Assembly: GCF_000213175.1 (NCBI RefSeq)
Contig: NW_009799102.1
Coordinates: forward strand, 2,456,309-2,520,308
Source of the DNA: Neurospora tetrasperma FGSC 2508
Taxonomy: Eukaryota > Ascomycota > Sordariomycetes > Sordariales > Sordariaceae
Direction of reading: 5' to 3'
Length of the DNA stretch: 64,000 nucleotides
This document shows, in pieces, positions 27,165-36,564 of this stretch; positions within the stretch are counted from its first letter, which is position 1, and each line of letters opens with the position of its first letter. A program made the position numbers and the translations under genes. A model generated the notes under the pieces. That model made no database searches and was not told the DNA's origin. It saw only the letters and a list, made by a program, of their open reading frames with translations.

Positions 27165-27534
27165 CCTCTATTATACCTATAACAAACCTCCTTGTTTTTA
27201 TTTAATAAATAATATAATATGCCAACAGTCTTATTATAACTAGTTTTTGCAAGGGCGGTAAAAAATCTTCTATATATTAGAATAATTATTAGTGCTGCGT
27301 TCGTACTAAATTACTAGCCGCTTAGTTCAAGTGTCCCGAAGGAACGGAACGCTAATTTAGTTTGGCACACCTTTAAGAAAGTAGGTCTATTATAGAATAA
27401 CTAAATAGTATATAGTTAGAAAGAAATGTAGCATCTCAAAGTAATAGCCTAATTATATTATATATCTTATAATGTTATATATATTAGATATTACTAATAG
27501 GTGAAAATTTTCTTAAACTTAGAACAGATGCTTT
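27165..27534 (+). repeat. Dispersed ~370-bp direct repeat, copy 1
   Basis: Matches 37849-38219 in the same orientation. Shared blocks include TTATACCTATA(A/G)CAAACCTCCTT, CTATATA(T/C)TAGAATAATTATTAGT and GGAACGGAA. Differences are mainly transitions. It is probably part of a repeated element whose type I cannot name. Confidence 0.7.
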
Positions 27535-28718
27535 AGTTAATTATTTTAAGAACGCTACATAGTAAATTAGCTATTTTAAGCGGGGTCAGGCTATAATGCA
27601 AGAGACGAATACAAAATAGCTATAATAACGAAGGTGGGCCTAATGTAGACTTGAGGCATTCCTAATACTAGTGTAGATAAAGTATTATATAGATTGCAAT
27701 CGTTATTTTTGAAGCGTAGAAGCGTTTTAGTATTATTATTTGTATTCGAAGTAGCATAAATTTGCACGCCCTTACGCGTAGATAATAATATTAGGTTTTA
27801 GAATAACGTGTACTAGTTTTAAAGGCTCGCTAGCTAGCTCTATAACTTAGATAGCCCGCGGTACGGCTGGAGATGATCCCTCTAAAGACCTAATAAGTTT
27901 TTTAAAAGGGTATAATTATTTCGCTCTTATTATTCCTCCGTCTTTTATATTTATAAATATTAATAATAGCTTCCAAATAGGTTCGATTCCAACAGGGAGT
28001 ATTTAAACCTTATAATATCCTACGGAGGAAGGAAATACTATATATATAAAACTATTGTATATATATAGTCTGAGTTCGTCTCTATAATATACTGTGGAAG
28101 TTTTAAGGCTAGTAATAGTCTATATATTAGTAATAATACTAGATTAATATTGTATTTAGGAGGTATAAGAAGGAAAGATTAACCTTCTAAATAATAATTC
28201 TCGGTTTGTCTATATAATAGTATATTATCTATACCACTTCGACTATAATATATAGTTATAATACGAACGTAGTAGTTTTAATAGGTTAGAAATGGACGAA
28301 TACGGAACTAATATTAATAAACCGGCAGCGGACGCCCTTCTAACTTACGTAAAAATTTATACCTTAGTAGAGAAGTACTTAATTAGTAGACTAAAGGCTG
28401 TCGCGCTTCGGTATCACGTTTTGTAAAATGTCGCGTCTAGTCTTAGTACGTAGTCAACTGTTAGATCAACGGACGGTTGAGAAGTTAAGAACAATAAGTA
28501 GGCTAGGAAAATAATTAATTAGCAGCTCGGTTAGAGAAAGTAAAATAGAATAATAATTGTATTTACTAAAACTACTTTAAAGGGGAGAAAAAGATAAAAA
28601 TATAAGGGAGCCTTACACAGAGTATTTGAAGGCTCTATAATATATATAATTAAAAAGGTGTATTATAAATAAAAGAGTAATTGGGGCGGTTAAGTAACTA
28701 AATTTAAAAAGAAGAGTA
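27535..28718. other. AT-rich sequence with short less-mutated patches
   Basis: No gene seen. Patches around 27750-27860 and 28390-28500 retain CpG and look less affected by RIP, but I recognise nothing in them. Confidence 0.4.
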
Positions 28719-28799
28719 GGGCTTATATATAAATAAACCTATGGGTGTGCGGATTATATTCCTAGTACTCTAGACGTTAGATTTGGACTAGTAGACTAA
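28719..28799 (+). repeat. ~85-bp direct repeat, copy 1
   Basis: Matches 32353-32438: both contain GGTGTGCGGATTATAT followed by CTCTAGA(C/T)(G/A)TTAGATT(T/C)(G/A)GACTAGTAGACT. The two copies enclose 3.5 kb and could be ends of one element, but I found no target duplication. Confidence 0.65.
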
Positions 28800-28856
28800 G
28801 TATCTCCCTATTTCGAAGCCCTAACTAGCTTCTCCGTATATAGCTCTAAGCTAATT

Positions 28857-29130
28857 AATAAGAGCTGCCCTATATTTTAGTGCCTAAATAGGACGGTCGG
28901 GTCTACCTATTTAGCAGCAGCGTTTAATATTACTAGTAGGAGCGACAGTTGCAGGTTTGCTAAGCCTTTTCGTCAGTCCGGACCGACAAACAGGCTTAGC
29001 ACCCTTATTAAAAGCTGCCCTACATCCTAGTGCCTAAAATGGAATAGTCTAATCTAATTACTCAGCGGCGGCGTTTAATATTACTAGTAGGAGCGTTATT
29101 TATAGGTTTATTAAACCTTATTACTAAATT
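28857..29130 (+). repeat. Two tandem copies of a ~125-bp unit
   Basis: Both units run AGCTGCCCTA...TAGTGCCTAAA, then CAGC(A/G)(G/C)(C/G)GTTTAATATTACTAG and TAGGAGCG, then GGTTT(G/A)(C/T)TAA(G/A)CCTT. Confidence 0.65.
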
Positions 29131-29179
29131 CTTTACTTACTCTTTTTATATTAATACTGTTTTCCTATCTTCCTACTAT

Positions 29180-30460
29180 ATATAACCATCGTCTTTTCTT
29201 CCGTTCTTAATTCTAACTATTTTAAAATAGAAGTATTTAAGAGCGAAATCGAATTAACTAAATTTGAAATCCAATACCTTTGCAATTTATAATCTGCTCC
29301 CTCTTCTTCCTTTATTTAAACTAATATTTCTTTTAGCGCTATCCAATAAATTCTTAAGGTTCTAAATCGTATTAATAATAAACTTAATAAATTAATAACT
29401 ATATCCTTAATATCTCTATTAATACTATATTCAACTAATACTACCAATCCTTATCCTACTCCAACTCTTGAATATTATATCCTTAAACTATTAACTAAAA
29501 CAACCTCAAACCCAACCTCATCGCTAAACATAGCAAATTTGAAAGAAATCTCTATTTTTGTAGGAAAGTCCGCGTATCCATTGCAAATTTGGGAATTAAT
29601 TAGAGAGAATTTACTAAATAAGCCCGACTATTTCCAAATTATATATAATATACCGTCAAATACGAGCGGGATAGTAACGGATTTTTATAGCTATAGTTTA
29701 ATCATTCGAAAATACTAACTTCTATTAATTTCGATTTCGACCTCAACCTATTCATAAATAATGAAGCTAAACAATTCTACTAGGATACTATTAAATCTCC
29801 TCCTTAAAATACTATAAGCTACTATATCGGCTCTTTTAATACCTTTAGAATACTATTTATATTACTTTTTATATCTAGTATACTTTTAATACTCAATAAC
29901 CTCCCTAAAATTAATACTTTATATATATATATATAGGCGAATATAGCTTAAGAACTACTTTCTATTGTAAGGATGCCCACTTACGCTTCTATGATTTAAA
30001 TATTTATAGATAAACGGTTTAAATAATAATCGACCCGGATAATATTACTAAGTTCAAAAGGATGCTTGCAATTAAATTTCCGCTCTATAAATATAATTAG
30101 TCCGTATAATATTTAAATATTATAGTAAGCCTAAAGAAATAATACTAAGAAGGAATTAAATTCAATATCATTTATACTAGCCCCGGCGACCTAATTATAA
30201 TACGACCATAATAATATTACGCAATTCTTAATCAAATCCCGTCTCTTACTATTACAATTAATTACACCCTACTCAATAAATAAGCAATTCTACCTAAGTA
30301 AATTGTTTATCTACAAAATGGGTTATATAATCTATCTTATAATAACCTCGAAAAGCTTTCTAATAACCCTCAATAAAGAAATGGAAATTAAACGCTACCC
30401 TTCTACTATATAGCAAAAGGTAAAAAGTTCGTTAGTCTTAAAGTAATAGCAATGTTACTA
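29180..30460 (+). other. Decayed gag-like coding remnant
   Basis: The plus strand from about 29200 to 29720 is coding-like, with a segment reading like a retroelement gag (…SAYPLQIWELIRENL…). It is broken and family-level assignment is uncertain. No linked polymerase was recognised. Confidence 0.35.
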
Positions 30461-30474
30461 GTAATAATAATATT

Positions 30475-31060
30475 AAATTGAGGTATTATCAAAATAATAA
30501 AGAGTAGAATAAATAGTAGGATAAGTAGTAGAATGAGGAGGATAGTGAGGGGTATATTTAGTAGTACAATTAGTAGTAGGAATGATAGGATAATTAGGAG
30601 GATAACGACAACGAGGAGGAGGAGGAGGAGGAGGAGGAAAACGAGGAAGACGATAAGGAGAATAAAGTATACAATTACTAATATAATTACTAGCACGATT
30701 AGTAGTAGGAATAAGACAATAATTAGGAGAATAAGGAGGAGGATAATAAGGAGGATAATGAGGAGGAGGAGGAGGAGAAGGATAATAAGAAGAAAAAGGA
30801 GGAGGAGGAGAAGAAGGAGGAGGAGGAGGATAACAAGGATAATAAAGTATATAATTACTAATATAATTAAGAGTATAATTAATAGTAGGAATAAGATAAT
30901 AATTAGGAGGATAAGGAGGAGGACAAGGAGGAGGACGAAGATAATTACTAATATAATTAGGAGTACAACAAGTAGTAGTACTAAGCGTAGTACAATTACT
31001 AAAAGTATAGTAATAATAAGAATAGTAATTAGAATAGTAATAATAATATTAATACTAATA
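30475..31060 (+). repeat. Purine-rich degenerate tandem repeat
   Basis: About 590 bases of GGA/AAT/ATA words with extreme purine skew on the plus strand. A longer unit starting (A)TTAGTAGTAGGAAT and leading to AATTAGGAGGATAA recurs at about 30571, 30698 and 30876. The long arginine-rich plus-strand frame (30533-31075) and the leucine/isoleucine-rich minus-strand frame are by-products of this composition. Confidence 0.75.
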
Positions 31061-31079
31061 CCGATATTAAATTAGGTTA

Positions 31080-31800
31080 TTAATTTATAAACCTAATAAT
31101 AAATAATAGTACGATTTTATAATCTATATTAATTGTATACGCTTGGGATTATACAGACGATATATTAAAAAGCTTATTTGCTTCGAAAAAGCCTACGAAT
31201 AAAATAAAAAGCACAAAATCTCAAGATTTTATATACCGTTTTGGGTATATTAACTAGTTTTAGCTTTTTAAAGTTATAAAAGAAGGTTAATATTAATATT
31301 AAGTAAGTAGAAGTAATATATTAATTATATTAGTAGGTTGTAGTATTGAAGATACTCCTAAAGTACGGAAGGCATTTGTAAAGGAAATATTTAAAGTTTG
31401 GAAGATTATAAAAATAGTAGAAAAATACGAAGGGCTTCTCTACTTTTTACCCCTTAGATTTAATAGTAAGTCTATATTAATAGCTTCAATAAAGTCTTTA
31501 AATAAAAACTTTAAAACCTTCTATACTATTATTATTTGGTATAAAAGCCTAATATTATCGTATGAGGTAGGTAATGAGTTTCTACTCTCTATTTAGAGTA
31601 AAGGAGAGTTCAAAGAAAGATTGTTTCAAAGGAGACGGCTTAGCAAACTACAAAACCTACCCAACGAAGACTTTATTAAGTTTCTAATATTTATTCAACC
31701 TGAAGATAGTATATAAAGTAGTTTTATAAAGCTAAATATTATATTTAAAATATATAATATCAACCGTAGCTATATTATTATTTCTTTCTGCTAATTTTTA
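31080..31800 (+). other. Coding-like remnant of unknown type
   Basis: The plus strand about 31330-31730 has unusually long open stretches for this compartment, with protein-like composition, but I recognise no family. It is a decayed sequence and not an intact gene. Confidence 0.3.
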
Positions 31801-31812
31801 TTCTTAATCAAG

Positions 31813-31852
31813 TCCTCCATAGTATAGAGAGCGGGGCTCGAATCCCGAATAC
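31813..31852 (+). pseudogene. Truncated tRNA-like relic (A-box and B-box halves)
   Basis: TCCTCCATAGTATAG, resembling the 5' end of tRNA-Glu/Asp genes (TCCTCxxTAGTATAG), is followed at once by a B-box-like GGCTCGAATCC (31835-31845) within a CGGG...CCCG stem. The anticodon arm is absent, so it cannot be a functional tRNA. It could be a tRNA pseudogene, a tRNA-derived SINE scrap or chance. Confidence 0.35.
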
Positions 31853-32352
31853 GCAAATTAATACTACGAATCTTATAGAATAGGTATTATAAATACTATT
31901 ATATACGCAATTGATTTATAGAATCACGTAATAAAAAGATGCCTAGGATGTATATAATTTCTATTACAGAGAGTAGGCTGTTAAGGACAAAGAGTACTAA
32001 TCGGAGCTGTATATAAAGCTTGACTTAATCCTTAAAAAGATTGAACCCATCAAAAAGGTCTCCAAAAAGGTCGACACAATTTCCAGTTAACTCAATTAAA
32101 TAACCGAAAGTAATACTATAAAAGAACAAGTCTAATTTATTTTAGATAGTCTACAAAGCATCGCAACCCAAGTATAGGCGACGTTAAGTTAATAAAAGTA
32201 AGATACCCAAAGATAACGCTACGAAACGGCGTCGGTATATTGAGTAATATATTGAGGGAAATCCACTCTCTCTGCTACATACTAGTAGTGAAAGCTTAAA
32301 GGAATAGATTAACAAGCTATAGACAGCCCCACCGCTTAATTTCCTACCTATT

Positions 32353-32438
32353 GGGTCTATATATTTACGGATAAACTAATAGGTGTGCGGATTATATCCT
32401 TATATACTCTAGATATTAGATTCAGACTAGTAGACTTA
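32353..32438 (+). repeat. ~85-bp direct repeat, copy 2
   Basis: Partner of 28719-28799; see that entry for the shared blocks. Confidence 0.65.
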
Positions 32439-33100
32439 AAAGACAGCCAGCCACTTAAATATTATAATAGTTAGATATTCCCTTTCTAACTCGTTTTATA
32501 CGTAGGTATAAGAGAAAAATTGGGATAGGTTCCTATTCCAGGCTAAGAAATAGCGTTTGCTTATTCTTTTCTCATATTTCTTTAATTAATTAATCCCTTA
32601 AGAGGTGCGGAAATATAGTGGATAGTAATTATAAGGAGTTGTGTTCCTAGATATAGCAGTTAGAACCCTAACCCTAATTCCGGCGACCCGGAACTAGAGT
32701 TAGAGTTCCTTAATTGCTTGGTTGATATAGGTAGTTTACTATTATTATAGTATATAACTAATACTAATATTTATTAAATTCAGTAGGGGTAGTAGGCAAT
32801 GCCCTAAAGTAGTTTACTTTAATTATTATTACGAGTGACTTAGTTACGAGAGACAAAGCTAAACACGTTTTCTAGGTTTATAGTAAAATTATAAAATAAA
32901 GAAGAAAAGAGGGAAATGTACAAAGGCGCGCCTAGCACTTAGGGTTTTAACCTAGGGCCTAAGTAGCTAGTGCACGCGGCGCGATATTACGTATACGTCC
33001 TACCGTGCCGGGACCTATCCCCTAGTACTAGGATAATTGTAATGAATTTCTAATATTAAAGGAAATATTTATATACTATATAGCGATGGGTACTTAAAAA
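32439..33100. other. AT-rich spacer with a telomere-like inverted repeat
   Basis: Contains the imperfect palindrome at 32662-32709 and a GC-richer patch at about 32930-33030. No gene recognised. Confidence 0.4.
32662..32709. repeat. 22-bp inverted repeat with CCCTAA-type arms
   Basis: The left arm 32662-32683 carries AACCCTAACCCTAATTCCGG and the right arm 32688-32709 is its reverse complement except for four transitions. The loop is four bases. All mismatches are C/T or G/A, so the arms were probably perfect before RIP. Confidence 0.7.
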
Positions 33101-33149
33101 AGACATTCTAATACCGTAGGGAGAGGCGAGAGAGCCCACGCTAGGCAAA

Positions 33150-33807
33150 AAGGAGCGGTAGTTGGAGAAGGCGGCTCGGAGGGAGTAGATAGCGAGGTAG
33201 TACGTTAGAGTGGCTGAGGCGATAAGGAAAAGAAAGAAGCTAAGTACCGTAGAGGCGCGTACGCGGTTTAATAGAACTACGCTGTAGTACTATATATAGC
33301 TTAGTATGGATAAGAAGTTATCTCTATACTACTTTTCGAAGGCTATAAGCTTACTCCTAATATAAATTAGAATAGGCAAAATAAGCTTACAAGTATTCCT
33401 TTTTAAGAAGAGAATGCCGGAGGTAATAATACTATACTGCCGGTGCGGGTTAGCGAAGGAAACGTTCGAGCGTATTGTTTTAAAATATAAGAAAATGGAA
33501 GATATATAGTTATAGAAAGATACAACGTAGTTAATAAATATTAAACAACTCTATAACGAATTCGAAACTGTAGTAGGGGCAGAACGAATCCTCCGTTAGG
33601 CCTTACGCTTAGGATAACTATAGGAGTATAAGCTGGCGGTAAAGGTTAAATAAGCGAGGGAAGTAGAAAAGATATAGGGGAGTTTAAATTAATCCTCGAT
33701 TCTAGAGAGTAGGAGTGCGATTGGGGGGACCGAATCAGCCTCTCTCCGCTCTATGCAACGGAATCAAAGATCAGGCTTCGGGAATAATAGTAAGGTTATA
33801 CCGAAAG
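33150..33807 (+). mobile_element. 3' end of a Tad1-like LINE
   Basis: Plus-strand sequence reads like the C-terminal end of a fungal non-LTR retrotransposon ORF2: an LYTTFRRL...AYKYSFLRREMPEV segment, then a cysteine-containing CRCG...ETFERIVLKY motif typical of the zinc-knuckle tail of Tad1-clade elements, then a charged serine-rich tail. It contains stops in frame and is truncated at its 5' side. It abuts the LTR element starting at 33808. RIP damage is milder than in the LTR elements. Confidence 0.55.
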
Positions 33808-34245
33808 TGTAACGGGTCTACTAGAGTATTGTATTACGAGTAGTTATATATAATTCAAATATTATATTTAATAAAGAGAGTAAGAGAAGACTATACTTGT
33901 TATGGCGCTGCTAGACATGCTGGATCACGTGCATGTTCAGTTCTTCCATCTCAAGCATATAAGGCTGTCACTCCTTCCATCCGATGTAGTTAGCTTCTTC
34001 TTCTTCTTCATCTTTAATTATTTATTACATTTATCTAATTATTCGTGTCCCAGCACTCGAGATCTACGTGACGTGATAATACTAGAAGAGTATAATTAAA
34101 AGAAGGTTTTATAGTCGGGCGCACGGGCTAGGCAAATATATGGATCCAACTAATTAGAAGGCTCGTATTTTTATTAATACGGCTCGCCCGCTTTAGTAGA
34201 CTTAGTAAAGCCGAGTCTTTAATCCTAGGCGCTAGCCCTATAATA
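33808..34245 (-). repeat. LTR of copy B, interrupted by a younger solo LTR
   Basis: Same family as 1100-1363, 24307-24567 and 35975-36226. Without the 181-bp insertion and one copy of its 5-bp duplication it is about 252 bp, the size of its partner. Confidence 0.8.
33898..34078 (+). mobile_element. Solo LTR, hardly RIP-mutated, nested in an older LTR
   Basis: A 181-bp insertion beginning TGTTATGGCGCTGC and ending GACGTGATA, flanked by the perfect 5-bp duplication ATACT (33893-33897 and 34079-34083). The partner LTR at 35975 lacks it. It retains CpG and CpA sites and has near-normal composition, unlike its host. The CT-rich right half gives plus orientation. It is probably Copia-like by its short length and style. 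The open frame at 33902-34099 is incidental to it. Confidence 0.8.
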
Positions 34246-35974
34246 TTACCCCCCTACTCTCCCCGGCTCCCCTTTTAAAGAGCCGGGCCCACTGCACTAA
34301 AAAGTACTCTACTAAATATACGAAAAATAACTAAAATCCCCTACAACCGCTCCCAGCCAAACACTTAACTAAATAGGCACAAGTATTAACAATATTAGAA
34401 AAAAAAAATCTCTCTATTTAAACCCTTAAACAAACACTATACAATTACCTACTCTCTACCCGAGTCGGTATTATTACCGTTATAGAATTATAACCCAGCC
34501 GAGATACTAAAATTAAATTAGGAGACATTTCTAAACCTTGCCTATCCGGGGACCGTTGCCGTATTACTTTAATAATCTATAATATAAATAAATAGAATTA
34601 AAGCTATTACTTAGTACTTTGTATCGCTCTACTTCTCCTACTAATGAGCCTTATCTTTATTGCTATAAAGATAGCTTAATAATCTTATATTTACGAAATA
34701 TTATATTTACTACCCTCTAATAGTTGCGTATTATAATAGATATTAGTACGTTGGCTATATATAGAGAAGTATAATTTGAGGGCTTATTGTACTGCCGACG
34801 TTGAGAAATGGACTAGTACTTCCTACGTTGTAGCCTCGCTTCTCCTAACTATTAGAGATTCCTCCTTTTAAATTTCTAGCTAGCGTTCTCTCTACTATAG
34901 TTTTATTAAGGTCGACTTCCTTATTTTTATTTAGTCCGAGTCTTCTCCCCCTTTAGTATTGCTATTGTAGTTATCTAAGCCCCTGTTAGGTTATAACCGG
35001 ACTATATTTATTTTCGAAATTTGAGGGCACTTTTTAAATTAGTATAATCTACTACCGTAGTTAGTATACTTACCCTCCTTCTTCTATTTATTCTTCTACT
35101 TTTGGGAAACGTTATTACTTCCCTTTTTCCTTGTCGGCGTAGTGTAGTTGATGGAGGTATCTATAGGATTACTAACGTTATTATTATTAACTAGTTGCTT
35201 TGATGGAGTCGAGGCGAAAAGGGCGTTGCTATTAAGACGGCGGAGGTATTTAAATAGTAATAAATATTATTTAGGTATATCGATTTTTTTAGAAAGCTGT
35301 TGCTTCTAATTGTTATTTAAGGTTGTAGTAAACTGGCTGATTTTGGCTGCGTTTAATTAAGAATTAGTTCAGGTACGGTAGAGTACTTTCTTAAAGCGAG
35401 TAAGAAAGGCTGCTATAAATTCTTTAGAACTGGGCTTTTAGCGTCATTAGTAGAATTCTTAACTAATGCGTTTTATAGCGTTCGGATTACTATAAGTAAG
35501 CCGGAGCTTATCGAGTAGGGCAGTAGGCAATTTTAACGATGGGGAGCTAATAAAAGTAATAAGAAGCTTCTTAATAGCGGGCGATAGGCAAGTAAATAAA
35601 TAGTAGAATTACGCTTTTAAATCGCTAATAGCGAGGCTATCCATATAAAGCTTAACCTACACACTCAAAATCTACATTTCAAAGTCCTTTTTATTCCCTA
35701 AAAATTTATTAAGGGTAGGGAGGACCGCCTTCTAGATAACTAGCAAGGTTTTAAGCGCAGCGATCTCGGTAATTAACTACTCAATTAAAATAGCAAATTA
35801 GTAGTAGCGTTTTTAGGAGTTCGCTAACCAGACAATTTGGGGGAGCGGCTATTAAGATATTATAAATAGAGGGTTTATTACTAAAGAACGAGAGTAATAG
35901 GGAGAGAGACTCTTTAGGCCTACTTACGAAAGAACGGTAACCGGGTATTAATTTAAAAAGAAGGTTAAATATAA

Positions 35975-36226
35975 TATAATAGGTCTACTAGAGTATTGTA
36001 TAGTAAGTAGTCGTATATAGTTGAAATATTATATTTAATAAAGAAAGTAAGAGAAGACTATACTAGAAGAGTGTAGTTGAAAAAAGGTTTTATAATCAGG
36101 CGTACAAGCTAGGCAAATATATGGATCCGACCAATTAGAAGGCTTGTATCCTTATTAATACGGCCTGCTCGCCTTAATAGACTTGGTAAAGCCGAGTCTT
36201 TGATCCTGGGTGCTAGCCCTATAATA
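35975..36226 (-). repeat. Second LTR of copy B
   Basis: About 252 bp, starting TATAATAGG (RIP form of TGTAACGGG on this strand) and ending CCCTATAATA. Matches the other family LTRs. Confidence 0.8.
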
Positions 36227-36342
36227 GAGAGGAAGATAAATATTGAAGGTACGGCGCTAATATAATATTGTTGTAATAGAGAAGCGGAGGGTTTTCAACC
36301 AACTATAGTACGGTTTTTCCTACCAATTAAGAACGGAAGTAG

Positions 36343-36559
36343 TGTGACGGCGCGGCTCAACCGCTAGTTAGTAGCATTTACTAACGCCTAGACCTACGGG
36401 CCCCACCCGGTTCCTGGCAACGCACAGGATCTATTTCTTTATATACCAAATCTATTCTTGTAACTTAGTTCTTTTTCTTTCTTCTTCATCTTTCGATCTT
36501 TATTCAATAGTAGGGTCATTATCGCTTTGTCGTATTCCTTCCCTCTGTTCGTTATAACA
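36343..36559 (+). mobile_element. Second lightly RIP-mutated solo LTR
   Basis: A 217-bp unit starting TGTGACGGCGCGGCTC and ending CGTTATAACA (perfect TG...CA), flanked by the 5-bp duplication AGTAG (36338-36342 and 36560-36564). Its right half is CT-rich (TTCTTTTTCTTTCTTCTTC). Its 5' end resembles that of the solo LTR at 33898, so the two may be relatives. No internal sequence is present. Confidence 0.8.
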
Positions 36560-36564
36560 AGTAG

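Larger units (their letters stand above)
33808..36226 (-). mobile_element. Gag-only LTR element, copy B (complete ends)
   Basis: Two LTRs (33808-34245 and 35975-36226) enclose about 1.73 kb. Flanks are GAAAG (33803-33807) and GAGAG (36227-36231), consistent with a 5-bp target duplication after one RIP transition. The internal region read on the minus strand resembles a decayed gag (…LNKFLGNKKDFEM…). No reverse transcriptase or integrase segment fits in the available length, so the element was probably non-autonomous (LARD/TRIM-like) and mobilised by a relative. It is broken and RIP-mutated. The left LTR carries a later insertion at 33898-34078. Confidence 0.75.

Noticed and set aside
27979-27989. 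Perfect tRNA B-box match GGTTCGATTCC
   Set aside because: No T-stem pairing around it and no A-box at the required distance. Likely chance.
30533-31075. 180-codon arginine-rich open frame in the AT block
   Set aside because: Produced by a degenerate GGA/AAT repeat; the opposite strand gives an equally long hydrophobic frame. There is no domain structure.
33902-34099. Open frame beginning MALLDMLDHVHVQ
   Set aside because: It lies almost entirely inside the 181-bp solo LTR and runs into the older LTR. It is long only because that insert escaped RIP.
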